Shown: positions 8,297 through 20,068, numbered from the stretch's first letter. The stretch is 64,000 bases of DNA from Micromonospora_I sp040659735 (GCF_040659735.1 NZ_JBFANZ010000008.1:62001-126000); one strand, 5' to 3'. The notes: generated from the sequence alone by a model not told the origin. Program-made: numbers and translations.

Positions 8297-9797
8297 AGGA
8301 GTCGGTGCGCAGCGTCTGCTCGCCCAGGGCCAGCAGCGCCGCGGACTCCTCGACGGCCATGGCGGGCTCGTCGGCGACCGAAGCGCTCACCGGCGCCTGC
8401 GCGGCGGAGGTCTGGGCGGCGGCGCGCACGGCGGCGGCGACCGCCGGAGCCACCCGGGGGTCGAAGACGCTCGGCACGATGACGGTCGGGTTGATCTTTT
8501 CCTGGCCGACGACGTCGGCGATGGCCCGGGCCGCCGCGAGCGCCATCTCCTCGGTGAACTCCTCCGCGTGCGCGTCGAGCATGCCGCGGAACACGCCGGG
8601 GAAGGCGAGCACGTTGTTGATCTGGTTCGGCTGGTCGGAGCGGCCGGTGGCGACGACGGCGGCGTGCTTGCGCGCCTCGCGCGGATCGACCTCGGGGTCG
8701 GGGTTGGCGAGCGCGAAGACGATCGACTTCTCGCCCATCGTCGCGATGTCGTCCCCGGTGAGCAGGTTGGGGGCGCTCACCCCGATGAAGACGTCCGCGC
8801 CGCGCACCGCGCCGCGCAGGTCGCCGGCGTACTCGCCCTTGTTGGTGTGCTCGGCCAGCCACCGCCAGTCGGGGTTGAGGTCGGGGAGGCCGCGGTGCAG
8901 GGCGCCGGGCCGGTCGTACGCGATGATGTCGCCCACGCCCTGCCGCAGCAGCAGCTTCATGATCGCGGTGCCGGCGGCGCCGGCGCCGGAGACGACGACC
9001 CGGACGTCCTCGAGGCGCTTGCCCACGACGCGCAGCGCGTTCGTCAGGGCGGCGAGCACGCAGATCGCCGTGCCGTGCTGGTCGTCGTGGAAGACCGGGA
9101 TGTCCAGCGCGTCGCGGAGCCGCGCCTCGATCTCGAAGCAGCGCGGCGCGGCGATGTCCTCCAGGTTGATTCCCCCGTACGCGGGGGCGATCGCCTTGAC
9201 GATCGCGACGATCTCGTCCGGGTCCTGCGTGTCCAGCACGACGGGCCAGGCGTCCACCCCGCCGAAGCGCTTGAACAGCGCGGCCTTCCCCTCCATGACG
9301 GGCAGGGCGGCGGCGGGGCCGATGTTGCCCAGGCCGAGCACGGCGGAGCCGTCGGTGACCACCGCGACGGTGTTGCGCTTGATGGTCAGTCGCCGGGCGT
9401 CGGCGGGGTTCTCCGCGATGGCGAGGCAGACCCGGGCCACGCCCGGGGTGTACGCCCGGGACAGTTCGTCGCGGGTACGCAGCGCGACCTTCGAGTTGAC
9501 CTCGATCTTGCCGCCGAGGTGCAGCAGGAACGTCCGGTCGGACACCTTGCGCACCTCGACGCCGTCGAGGGCCTCGAGCGCCTTGACGACCTGGTCGGCG
9601 TGGCCGGAGTCGGCGGTGTCGCAGGTGAGGTCGACGATCACGCTGACCGGGTCGGAGTCGACCACGTCCAGGGCCGTGACGATGGCGCCGGCCTCGCCGA
9701 CGCAGGTGGTCAGCCGCCCGATCGCGGACGCGTCGGCGGTGATGCTGATCCGAACGGTGATCGAGAATCCGGCGCTCGGCAGGCGGGTGGTCGCCAC
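8295..9797 (-). CDS. NAD-dependent malic enzyme with N-terminal ACT domain
   Basis: Oxidative decarboxylation of malate to pyruvate. The 500-residue protein has an ACT-like regulatory domain at about residues 12-85 (FSITVRISITADASAIGRLT). A malic N-domain follows (SRAYTPGVARVC, AVVTDGSAVLGLGNIG, catalytic-region IPVFHDDQHGTA). The NAD-binding domain comes next (VVVSGAGAAGTAI, VFALANPDPEV). The C-terminus is an Ala-rich tail. The ACT fusion suggests allosteric control by a small molecule, but the ligand cannot be read from sequence. NAD versus NADP preference is a family inference. It is convergent with dapF and divergent from hflX. Confidence 0.93.
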   Translation of the reverse strand: MATTRLPSAGFSITVRISITADASAIGRLTTCVGEAGAIVTALDVVDSDPVSVIVDLTCDTADSGHADQVVKALEALDGVEVRKVSDRTFLLHLGGKIEVNSKVALRTRDELSRAYTPGVARVCLAIAENPADARRLTIKRNTVAVVTDGSAVLGLGNIGPAAALPVMEGKAALFKRFGGVDAWPVVLDTQDPDEIVAIVKAIAPAYGGINLEDIAAPRCFEIEARLRDALDIPVFHDDQHGTAICVLAALTNALRVVGKRLEDVRVVVSGAGAAGTAIMKLLLRQGVGDIIAYDRPGALHRGLPDLNPDWRWLAEHTNKGEYAGDLRGAVRGADVFIGVSAPNLLTGDDIATMGEKSIVFALANPDPEVDPREARKHAAVVATGRSDQPNQINNVLAFPGVFRGMLDAHAEEFTEEMALAAARAIADVVGQEKINPTVIVPSVFDPRVAPAVAAAVRAAAQTSAAQAPVSASVADEPAMAVEESAALLALGEQTLRTDS

Positions 9798-9984
9798 GGG
9801 GTCCCTCCGGTTGTGGTGGCCGCGGCCGCTCGGCCGCTGCCTGGCAATTCTTACGCGTCCGTCCGCGGCGACGTCCGCGCCCCGGTTACCGGTGAGTCAC
9901 CTCATCCCGGCGTGTCGCTGACCACGATTTGTGGATGCGCCGAACGGCCGGGCGTGTCACGATCGAAGTCGGAGGAGGAAGCTT

Positions 9985-11430
9985 TTGCATACAAATCGGA
10001 CCAACGACTCGCCGATCAGTTTCCCGGATCGCGTTGACGAGGTCGAAGCCACCATGGGCGAGCTCGAACTGCAGGACCGCAACTCGCTCCGGCGGGTCGC
10101 GGGGCTCTCCACGGAGCTGACCGACGTCACCGAGGTCGAATACCGGCAACTGCGGCTCGAGCGGGTCGTTCTCGTCGGCGTCTGGGACGGCAGCGTCACC
10201 GACGCGGAGAACTCGATGACCGAGCTCGCCGCGCTCGCCGAGACGGCCGGGTCGCAGGTGCTCGAAGGGCTGATCCAGCGTCGCGGCCGGCCGGATCCCT
10301 CCACCTACATCGGGCGGGGCAAGGTCCAGGAGTTGAGCGACGTGGTCCTCTCCAGCGGTGCGGACACGGTGATTTGCGACGGTGAGCTCTCCCCGTCGCA
10401 ACTGCGCAACCTGGAGCAGGCCGTCAACGTCAAGGTCATCGACCGGACCGCCCTGATCCTCGACATCTTCGCCCAGCACGCGAAGAGCAAGGAAGGTAAG
10501 GCGCAGGTCGAGCTCGCCCAGCTGGAATACCTCGTGCCGCGACTGCGCGGTTGGGGTGAGGCGCTCTCCCGCCAGGCCGGCGGTAGTGCCCGCGTCGGTG
10601 GCGCGGGCGGCGGGGTGGGTCTGCGTGGTCCCGGTGAGACCAAGCTGGAGACCGATCGGCGGCGGATCCGCACCCGGATCTCCCGGTTGCGCCGCGAGAT
10701 CAAGGGCATGCGCACCGTGCGCCAGACCAAGCGTTCACGCCGGGCCCGCAACGCCGTGCCGGCCGTCGCGATCGCCGGGTACACCAACGCCGGCAAGTCC
10801 AGCCTGCTCAACCGGTTGACCGGCGCCGGCGTGCTGGTCAAGGACGCGCTCTTCGCCACCCTCGACCCGACCACCCGTCGGGCGCACGCCGCCGACGGCC
10901 GGGTCTACACCCTGTCGGACACGGTCGGCTTCGTCCGGCACCTGCCCCACCAGATCGTCGAGGCGTTCCGCTCGACGCTGGAGGAGGTGGCCGACGCCGA
11001 CGTGGTCGTGCACGTGGTCGACGGCGCCCACGCCGATCCGGAGGAGCAGGTTCGCGCGGTGCGTGAGGTGCTCGCCGAGGTCGGCGCCGACCGGCTGCCG
11101 GAGCTGCTGGTGGTCAACAAGATCGACGCGGCCGACGAGGAGACGCTGCTTCGGCTCAAGCGGATCTGGCCGGAAGCGATCTTCGTCTCGGCCTGGGCCG
11201 ATCGAGGGCTCGACGGTCTGCGCTCGGCGATCGAGGCGCGGCTGCCGCGGCCGGCCGTCGAGGTGCGGGTGACCCTGCCGTACGACCGGGGTGATCTCGT
11301 TTCCGAGGTGCACCGCCGCGGCGAGGTGCTGCGCAGCACGCACACCGAGGTGGGCACGCAGCTGCACGTACGGGTCGACGAAGGGCTGGCCGCCGAGCTC
11401 GCGCGCCACGGGATCACCGAAAGGCCGTGA
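9985..11430 (+). CDS. hflX: GTPase HflX
   Basis: Ribosome-associated GTPase that splits stalled or stress-inactivated 70S ribosomes. The 481-residue chain has the N-terminal HflX domain (LIQRRGRPDPSTYIGRGKVQ), the glycine-rich linker GGSARVGGAGGGVGLRGPGE, the G1 motif GYTNAGKSS (about 266-274), SDTVGFVRHLP and VNKID. I chose the TTG at 9985 because GGAGGAGGA sits 5-8 bases upstream, while the frame before it has atypical codons. Gene order miaA-dapF-hflX is conserved in actinobacteria; here the malic enzyme gene is inserted on the opposite strand. Confidence 0.94.
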   Translation: MHTNRTNDSPISFPDRVDEVEATMGELELQDRNSLRRVAGLSTELTDVTEVEYRQLRLERVVLVGVWDGSVTDAENSMTELAALAETAGSQVLEGLIQRRGRPDPSTYIGRGKVQELSDVVLSSGADTVICDGELSPSQLRNLEQAVNVKVIDRTALILDIFAQHAKSKEGKAQVELAQLEYLVPRLRGWGEALSRQAGGSARVGGAGGGVGLRGPGETKLETDRRRIRTRISRLRREIKGMRTVRQTKRSRRARNAVPAVAIAGYTNAGKSSLLNRLTGAGVLVKDALFATLDPTTRRAHAADGRVYTLSDTVGFVRHLPHQIVEAFRSTLEEVADADVVVHVVDGAHADPEEQVRAVREVLAEVGADRLPELLVVNKIDAADEETLLRLKRIWPEAIFVSAWADRGLDGLRSAIEARLPRPAVEVRVTLPYDRGDLVSEVHRRGEVLRSTHTEVGTQLHVRVDEGLAAELARHGITERP

Positions 11431-11498
11431 GTCGATCACGCTGAGTGATTGATCACGGCGTTCCGCGGCAGACGCGCCGAGCATGCGACACTGATCGG

Positions 11499-13232
11499 AT
11501 GCGGCGTGTTCTGTCCCCGACCATGGTTGCCCTCGGCCTGGTCGCCCTGATCGTGGGCGGCGGCCCGGCCCGTGCCGCACCGGCGCCGGCACCGTCCGGG
11601 GCCGGTGGCCAGGTCGCCGTGGGCAAGAAGGCCTGCACGGCCAAGGACCAGCGGCTACGTGAGCTTTCCGGGATGATCGCGACGGCCAAGGGCTACATCG
11701 TGATCAACGACAGCACGGACGATCCCGGAAAAAAACCGGTCTTCTTCCTCGACAAAACGTGCAGGGTCGTCGACACCGTGTCGTTCCCGACCGAGCCGCG
11801 CGACCCCGAGGATCTCGCTCTCTCGCCCGACGGCAAGACGGTCTGGATCGGCGACATCGGCGACAACGCCACGGCCACCGAGCGGCGGACCAGGGTGGCG
11901 CTCTGGAGCATGCCGGTGGACGGCTCCACGAAGCCGGTCCTGCACCGGGTCAGCTATCCGCAGAACAAGCCGCACGACGCCGAGGCGCTGCTCATCGCCG
12001 ACGACGGCTCGCCGATCATCATCACGAAGACCGGCGGCAAGGCGGAGATCTTCCGCCCGTCCGCACCGCTGAAGAAGAACAACGAGACGCCGGTGCCGTT
12101 GCAGCAGGTCGGCGAGATCACACTCCCGAAGACCAGCACAACCGTCCTCCTCGGCGCGGCCGGCCGCCTCACCGTGACGGGCGCGGCGCGCTCGCCCGAC
12201 GGGGCGCGGGTCGCGCTGCGCACGTACGCCGACGCCTTCGAGTGGGACGTCGCCGGCGGTGACATCGTCAAGGCGCTGACCACGGGCAAGCCGCGGGTCA
12301 CCGCGCTGGGCGACGAGTTCGGCGAGGCGATCGCCTACACGCCGGACGGCAAGACGTTCGTCACCGTCTCCGACCTCGGGTCCCAAAGCGAGGACTCCCA
12401 GGTCGTCATCCAGAGCTATACCCCCGCGACAACTCTCGCCCAGCCGGCCGCGGACGCCGCGGCCGGGAAGGCCGACGGCCAGTCGTGGACGGACAAACTC
12501 ACGCTCCAGGACATCAACTACCTGGTCGGCGCGGTCGGCGTCATCGGCGCCATCCTGGTCGGGGTCGGCATCTTCGGGATCGTCAGAGCGCGGCGTACCC
12601 CGCGCAAGGATCCGGCGGGCGCTGACGGCGACAGTGGCGGCAAGGGCGCACGCAGCGCTCCGAGCGCCGGGGTCGCGGCTGTGCGTGCCCCGGGGCAGCA
12701 GGGCAGTCGTGAGCCGGGGCCGGACGCGGACGCATTCGAGCCGGCGGGCCAGCGACCCCGTCCCTCCGCCGGCGTGTACGGAGGCGGCGCGAAGCCGGTC
12801 AACCCGGCCGCCGGGGTCTACGGTGGCGCCGCCGCGGCACCCAGGCCCGGTGGTGGGGTCTACGGCGGTGCTGCTGCGGCGCCCAGGCCCGGCGGCGGCG
12901 TCTACGGCGGCGCTGCCGCACCCAACGGCGCTGGCGCGGGAGCGCTCAACGGCGCTGGCCCGGCGAGGTCCGGGGGCGTCTACGGCGCCGCTCCGTCCGG
13001 TCGCCGGCCGGGCCCCGCTGCCGGCGGCTACGGCGCGGAGCCGGTGAGCGGGGGCTACGGCCGCGACGATCGTCCCGACGAGGACCACCGTCGTGGCGGT
13101 CGCGGTGCTGGCTATCCCCCCCATGGCCGTGGCGACGAGGACGACTACGACGGCAATCGCGCCGGGACGTACGGGCAGCAGCCGCCGGGGCGGCGCGGCG
13201 GCTACCCGGACAACGGCGACGGCTACCGCTGA
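11499..13232 (+). CDS. Secreted/membrane protein with one transmembrane segment and Gly/Tyr-rich repeat tail
   Basis: 577-residue protein of unknown function. A signal peptide (MRRVLSPTMVALGLVALIVG) precedes an extracellular domain of about 300 residues. Repeated SPDGKTVWIGDIGDN and TPDGKTFVTVSDL blocks suggest a beta-propeller-like fold. One membrane helix lies at about 341-363 (YLVGAVGVIGAILVGVGIFG). The cytoplasmic tail of about 210 residues is rich in Gly, Ala, Pro and Arg and holds near-identical GVYGGAAAAPRPGG units. The ATG at 11499 starts the signal peptide; the upstream frame is not coding-like. From memory, a comparable Ala/Gly-rich membrane protein gene (Rv2721c) lies beside lexA in M. 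tuberculosis, so this may be its counterpart. Confidence 0.8.
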   Translation: MRRVLSPTMVALGLVALIVGGGPARAAPAPAPSGAGGQVAVGKKACTAKDQRLRELSGMIATAKGYIVINDSTDDPGKKPVFFLDKTCRVVDTVSFPTEPRDPEDLALSPDGKTVWIGDIGDNATATERRTRVALWSMPVDGSTKPVLHRVSYPQNKPHDAEALLIADDGSPIIITKTGGKAEIFRPSAPLKKNNETPVPLQQVGEITLPKTSTTVLLGAAGRLTVTGAARSPDGARVALRTYADAFEWDVAGGDIVKALTTGKPRVTALGDEFGEAIAYTPDGKTFVTVSDLGSQSEDSQVVIQSYTPATTLAQPAADAAAGKADGQSWTDKLTLQDINYLVGAVGVIGAILVGVGIFGIVRARRTPRKDPAGADGDSGGKGARSAPSAGVAAVRAPGQQGSREPGPDADAFEPAGQRPRPSAGVYGGGAKPVNPAAGVYGGAAAAPRPGGGVYGGAAAAPRPGGGVYGGAAAPNGAGAGALNGAGPARSGGVYGAAPSGRRPGPAAGGYGAEPVSGGYGRDDRPDEDHRRGGRGAGYPPHGRGDEDDYDGNRAGTYGQQPPGRRGGYPDNGDGYR

Positions 13233-13239
13233 CCGGATC

Positions 13240-13281
13240 AAAAAAGTGCCCCCGCTCGTCCACGTCGGGACCAGCGGGGGC
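13240..13281 (-). terminator. Rho-independent terminator of lexA
   Basis: Inverted repeat gcccccgct (13248-13256) and agcgggggc (13273-13281), with an inner gtcc/ggac pairing. Read on the minus strand, the hairpin is followed by cacttttttgatc, a six-T run at 13240-13245. It lies just downstream of lexA and also just past the convergent gene at 11499. Confidence 0.88.
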
Positions 13282-13305
13282 GGCTAGACAGGGAGATCGC
13301 GCCGC

Positions 13306-14106
13306 TCAGATGCGGCGGAGCACCGCGACAACCCGGCCCATGATGGTCGCGTCGTCGCCCGCGATCGGGTCGAAGGCCGGGTTGGCGGGCATCAGCCAGA
13401 CATGCCCGTCGCGTCGGCGGTACGTCTTCACCGTCGCCTCACCATCGAGCATCGCCGCGACGATGTCGCCCGAGTCGGCGGTCGGCTGTTGGCGCACGAC
13501 GACCCAGTCGCGGTCGCAGATCGCCGCCTCCAGCATCGAGTCGCCCTTTACCTGCAGCATGAAGACATCGCCCTCGCCGACCAGCTCACGCGGGAGCGGG
13601 AAGACGTCTTCGACGGCCTGCTCGGCGAGGATCGGGCCACCGGCGGCGATCCGCCCGAGCATCGGCACGTAGGCGGGCGTCGGACGCTGGGCCCGCATCG
13701 TCTCGTCGTCGATCAGGTCGCTCGGGGGGCGGACGTCGACGGCGCGGGGCCGGTTGGGGTCGCGCCGCAGGAAACCCTTCCGCTCCAGCTCCTTGAGCTG
13801 GTAGGCGACGCTCGACGGGGAGACCAGGCCCACCGCCTCGCCGATCTCCCGCACGCTCGGCGGGTATCCGTAACGCTCCACCCAGTCCCGGATGAACTCC
13901 AGGATGCGGCGCTGGCGGGCGGTCAGGTCCACGGCGACGGGGTCGGGGAAGGAACTGACCACCGGAGTGACGGCCCGCAGTTGGGGCTCCCCGCTGCGCG
14001 CGCGGGTCGCGCTCCGCCGCCGACTGGCCGTGGCCGCCGGTGCGGTGGCCTTGGCGGCGGTCTTCTCCGGGTGCTGTTGCCGGCTCGTCCGGTCGTCGGT
14101 CGACAC
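13306..14106 (-). CDS. lexA: SOS-response repressor LexA
   Basis: Represses DNA-damage genes and cleaves itself when RecA filaments form. The 266-residue chain has an actinobacterial-type extended N-terminus and a winged helix (LTARQRRILEFIRDWVERYG, about 60-80). The Ala-Gly cleavage site is in GRIAAGG (about 152). The catalytic Ser is in VKGDSML (about 187) and the catalytic Lys in ATVKTYRR (about 224). The GTG at 14106 is preceded by GGGAGGACGGAC on the minus strand. The 648-bp gap to nrdR holds a candidate LexA box, so autoregulation is likely. recA is not in this window. Confidence 0.95.
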   Translation of the reverse strand: MSTDDRTSRQQHPEKTAAKATAPAATASRRRSATRARSGEPQLRAVTPVVSSFPDPVAVDLTARQRRILEFIRDWVERYGYPPSVREIGEAVGLVSPSSVAYQLKELERKGFLRRDPNRPRAVDVRPPSDLIDDETMRAQRPTPAYVPMLGRIAAGGPILAEQAVEDVFPLPRELVGEGDVFMLQVKGDSMLEAAICDRDWVVVRQQPTADSGDIVAAMLDGEATVKTYRRRDGHVWLMPANPAFDPIAGDDATIMGRVVAVLRRI

Positions 14107-14309
14107 GTCCGTCCTCCCTGATCGGCGGTGAGTGCCTTGGCGGCTCGTGGTGCGTCCGTGTTGCTGACGTCGGGTTTGCCGCGAAGGCGACCGACGTCGG
14201 TGCTCAAGACCGTATCGGTGCGATCGGCCAGTTTCAAACATCTGTACGACGTGGGTGCGGCGTGTCGTTCGCGGAAACCGCCTCTCCGCACCCCGGTTCT
14301 GCTACACAA

Positions 14310-14325
14310 TCGTACGCATGTTCTA
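14310..14325. promoter_or_regulatory. Candidate LexA (SOS) box upstream of lexA
   Basis: tcgtacgcatgttcta matches the actinobacterial SOS box TCGAAC-N4-GTTCGA at 10 of 12 fixed positions, with two mismatches. It lies 204 bp upstream of the lexA start, in the lexA/nrdR divergent region, where autoregulatory boxes are usual. Activity is inferred from sequence only. Confidence 0.6.
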
Positions 14326-14573
14326 TCGCTGCGATCGGGGACGGCGCTGACACTTTCGGATTAGTCCGCCAGGCCACGGGGGGCGGAGCCGTTGGTCACA
14401 ATCGGGCGGATCGCGGATGGCCGTGAGCGCGGAGCCGGCACCATCTATCCCGGCCCCGCGATGACGTTCCCCGCGCACCGGTAACCCGGCAAGGGGCATC
14501 GCTGTTACGAAGATGAACTCGCGCCACGACACGCGCGTCAACTTGACCCCGGCTCGTGGGCGGCATAGCGTCA

Positions 14574-14623
14574 ACCCCAACATCTAGTAGTTACAAGGGC
14601 GTAAGTCGTCCACAGGTTGGGGT
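14574..14623. promoter_or_regulatory. Candidate NrdR-type operator region upstream of nrdR
   Basis: The core aacatctagtagttac (14579-14594) resembles the AT-rich, CTAG-centred 16-bp NrdR boxes. It lies inside an inverted repeat (accccaac 14574-14581 and gttggggt 14616-14623), 132-181 bp before nrdR. NrdR commonly represses its own nrdRJ operon through two such boxes. A second box was not identified, so this is tentative. Confidence 0.4.
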
Positions 14624-14754
14624 CACCGCCCCGCACCGCTTCTGCCGTGACACACAGCGGCGGCCGCCTCCGGCGGTCGACCGTTGCGGTGTCGCGTGTC
14701 TCGCATCGGTGGCGTGGGCGCGGTCACGCCACGTTGATCGGAAGGAGGCCCGGC

Positions 14755-15267
14755 ATGCGGTGCCCATACTGCCGTCACGCCGACTCGCGCGTCGTGGATT
14801 CGCGCGAAGCCGACGACGGTCAGCTGATCCGCCGGCGCCGGTCCTGCCCCGAGTGTGGCAAGCGGTTCACCACCGTCGAGGAGGCCGTCCTCGCCGTGGT
14901 GAAACGCAGCGGGGTGACCGAGCCGTTCAGCCGGACGAAGATCATCGATGGAGTGCGCAAGGCATGCCAAGGGCGGCCGGTCGACGACGACGCGATCGCC
15001 CTGCTCGCCCAGAAGGTCGAGGAGACCGTCCGGGCCAAGGGCGCGGCGGAGATCCCCAGCCACGACGTGGGGCTCGCGATTCTCGGGCCGCTGCGGGAGC
15101 TGGATGAGGTGGTCTACCTCCGCTTCGCCAGCGTCTACCGCTCGTTCGACTCGCTCGGCGACTTCGAGCGGGAGATCGAGGCGCTGCGGGCCGCTGCGGC
15201 CGCCCGGCTGCAGCAGGGCGGGACGCAGCCGCCGGCAGCCGAGCCGGCCGCCGGCCGTACCAACTGA
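14755..15267 (+). CDS. nrdR: Transcriptional repressor NrdR
   Basis: ATP/dATP-sensing repressor of ribonucleotide reductase genes. The 170-residue protein has the Zn ribbon (MRCPYC at the start, RSCPECGKRFTT) and the ATP-cone domain (VVKRSGVTEPFSRTKIIDGV). The C-terminus (AAAARLQQGGTQPPAAEPAA) is an Ala/Pro-rich extension. The ATG at 14755 follows GAAGGAGG with 6-base spacing. It is divergent from lexA and co-directional with nrdJ, probably as one operon. Confidence 0.95.
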   Translation: MRCPYCRHADSRVVDSREADDGQLIRRRRSCPECGKRFTTVEEAVLAVVKRSGVTEPFSRTKIIDGVRKACQGRPVDDDAIALLAQKVEETVRAKGAAEIPSHDVGLAILGPLRELDEVVYLRFASVYRSFDSLGDFEREIEALRAAAAARLQQGGTQPPAAEPAAGRTN

Positions 15268-15338
15268 AGCTTGTGAATTTTTCGGATCGTGATGGAAGCG
15301 CGGCGGCTGCCGCGCGAATGCCTGAGGGGGCGGATGAG

Positions 15339-18182
<2,844 letters not shown>

Positions 18183-18261
18183 ACTTGGGAAGTTACCGCA
18201 TGTCTCCCGTGAGGACTTCGCAGCGGTAGCCCGGCGTTGACGAATCCCAAGTGGAGTAACT

Positions 18262-18307
18262 AGAACGGATGCCTCTCACCCGATCCTGGGTGGGAGGCAT
18301 CCGTTCT
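18262..18307 (+). terminator. nrdJ terminator hairpin
   Basis: Perfect 14-bp arms agaacggatgcctc (18262-18275) and gaggcatccgttct (18294-18307), with partial inner pairing (caccc/gggtg), followed by ttag. It lies 80 bp past the nrdJ stop and marks the boundary between the core block and the accessory region. Confidence 0.85.
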
Positions 18308-18823
18308 TTAGGGACGGGTACTTACTGGGGAGGGGTGGTGCGGACGTGTCGGTGGTCGTCATCCCACCCCCGTCCCGTCGATAGCAACCTCCTGGAGCGG
18401 ATGCTCGGCGAGCCACCACTGCGCTGTACGCCAGCCGCGGCTGAACCCCGTGGACATCCCCTTCTGCCGCCGACAACGCGCGCCGAATGGCTCCGCCACC
18501 ATCGCGCTTCTGCAGGTCAGTGCCTCATCGCAGTAGCCGGTCACCGAGTGCAGCGGGCAGCGAGTTCGACAAGATCTCGTATGCGCCGGACATCGATCCT
18601 GCGGAAAGTCTCTAAGTAGCTGCGATGCGCGCGCCCGGCAGCGTCACGAGGGGCTGCGGTGATCGGTGTCCGGACATGCCGAGATCAGTGCATCAGTGTG
18701 TGGGGGATGCGGCGCGTTGGGAAGCGTGGATAATTCGTTGCTCGCTTGTTGGAGGCGGCCGTCCGGCAGGCACTCGGCGCGGCGGGTGCGGGTCCGGCCC
18801 GTAGCAGCGTGTGAAGGAGATAA
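18308..18823. other. Gene-free stretch at the start of the accessory region
   Basis: About 515 bp with no ORF that shows coding bias, family similarity or a plausible ribosome site. No tRNA, repeat or insertion-sequence end was recognised. It may contain the promoter of the leader ORF and sulfotransferase near its right end. Confidence 0.5.
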
Positions 18824-18856
18824 ATGGCTTGCACAGGCGCAGGGCTGAGAATTTGA
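18824..18856 (+). CDS. Ten-codon leader ORF before the sulfotransferase
   Basis: ATG at 18824 encodes MACTGAGLRI and stops at 18856. It is preceded by GAAGGAGA (18813-18820) at near-ideal spacing, the strongest ribosome site in this region. The stop lies only 9 bases before the sulfotransferase ATG, which itself lacks a clear ribosome site. This arrangement fits a translated leader that couples or gates translation of the next gene. There is no direct evidence that the peptide is made. Confidence 0.45.
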   Translation: MACTGAGLRI

Positions 18857-18865
18857 CTCCTCGCC

Positions 18866-19822
18866 ATGCCTTTCCCCTCACCGATCTTCGTTGCGGGTAC
18901 GGGTCGTTCGGGAACGTCACGGATCGCCGACATCATCGGCGAACATCCGCTGATCCATCGGATTCCCATGGAGACCCGGTTTCTCATCGACCCGGGTGGC
19001 CTGCGGGACCTGGTCGACGCGCTCACCGATCGATACGACCCCACCGTCGGTGAGGACGCCCTGCACCGGCTGAGCGACTTCCTCACCGTACGAGTGCCCG
19101 GCCGGCGCGACGATCGCGGCAAAACCGTTCCCGAGCTGGTCGGCGAGCGGCGCTACCGGGACGCGGTGCAACAGCTCTGGCCGCAGTTGATCGCGTACAC
19201 ATACGACGAACCTGCGCCCGCGGAAGGCTTCGGGAACGCCGACCGGCCTGCTGGGCCGTTCGAGCCGCTGAGCCGTCGGCGGGTACTTCCCAGGTATTTC
19301 AGCGACCGGGGCGAACTGCTCGGAATTTTGCGGGGCCTGATCGACACCATGTTCGGCGGAGCAGCCGCCGACGCGGGCAAGCCGACCTGGTGCGAGAAGA
19401 CACCGTTCAACCTGCTGTGCATGGAGTTCCTCTGGGAACTGGTCCCCGAAGCGACCATCGTGCACATCAAGCGTCACCCGGTCTCAGTGCTCGCATCCCA
19501 CCTGGCCCAGCCATGGGCACCGCCCACCGTCGACGGCGCGCTCGCCTACCTCAAGCCGGTCTACCACCGATGGCTCACCTGGACGAACACGGTCGACCTG
19601 ACGGGCAGGCGATACATCGAGGTGAAAGCAGAAGATCTCGCAGCCGACTGGCCCGGGCAGCGCCGCGCCCTGTTCGAACGGCTCTACGTCGACGACTTCG
19701 CCACCCCTTCAACGTTTCAGTCGCACAAGCTGACGAACCGCAACGACCAATTCGACGACGAAACCCGCGAGTTCATCGAAGAATCACTCGGCAAGGTCAT
19801 CCCGGCCATGGGATATGAGTGA
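18866..19822 (+). CDS. Sulfotransferase family protein
   Basis: Predicted PAPS-dependent sulfotransferase of 318 residues. The 5'-phosphosulfate loop is at the very N-terminus (FVAGTGRSGTSRIADI). The 3'-phosphate-binding segment is VHIKRHPVSVLASHLAQP (about 200-217). A family-typical WCEKTPFN lies between them. The substrate is unknown. No ribosome site precedes the ATG at 18866, but a leader ORF with a strong one ends 9 bases upstream. It stands alone, with no PAPS-synthesis or glycosylation genes nearby. Confidence 0.85.
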   Translation: MPFPSPIFVAGTGRSGTSRIADIIGEHPLIHRIPMETRFLIDPGGLRDLVDALTDRYDPTVGEDALHRLSDFLTVRVPGRRDDRGKTVPELVGERRYRDAVQQLWPQLIAYTYDEPAPAEGFGNADRPAGPFEPLSRRRVLPRYFSDRGELLGILRGLIDTMFGGAAADAGKPTWCEKTPFNLLCMEFLWELVPEATIVHIKRHPVSVLASHLAQPWAPPTVDGALAYLKPVYHRWLTWTNTVDLTGRRYIEVKAEDLAADWPGQRRALFERLYVDDFATPSTFQSHKLTNRNDQFDDETREFIEESLGKVIPAMGYE

Positions 19823-19967
19823 CGCCTCTGGCCCTCCACCTTGACGACGCCGCGTCGCGCCCCTCGAACGCCCGGTAAACGCTGCTTCAGCCGAACCGCA
19901 TCGCAGACCACTCGTTCCTAACTTTCCGGCCGTCTTTTGAGCCCGCGCTGATGGGCGGGTGCACGCT

Positions 19968-20041
19968 TCTGCCGCGATCCGTGCGCGGCCAACTACTGCG
20001 CGGTGACTACGTTCTGGATAATGGGATGGGAGCGGGAGATT
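19968..20041 (+). repeat. Duplicated promoter-region sequence, copy A
   Basis: This 74-bp stretch matches 31570-31644 at 64 of 75 aligned positions with one gap, beginning with 21 identical bases. It ends 27 bp before the dihydrofolate-reductase-family gene, so it should contain that gene's promoter (possible -10 tggataat near 20014) and part of its leader. Confidence 0.8.
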
Positions 20042-20068
20042 CTGCGGTCTCGATCGAGAGGTAGAGGC

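Noticed and set aside
14340..14620. Cobalamin riboswitch for the B12-dependent reductase
   Set aside because: I could not find the conserved B12-box or the paired core in the lexA/nrdR gap or before nrdJ.
18269..18619. 116-codon plus-strand frame after nrdJ
   Set aside because: It starts inside the terminator hairpin, lacks coding bias and matches no family.
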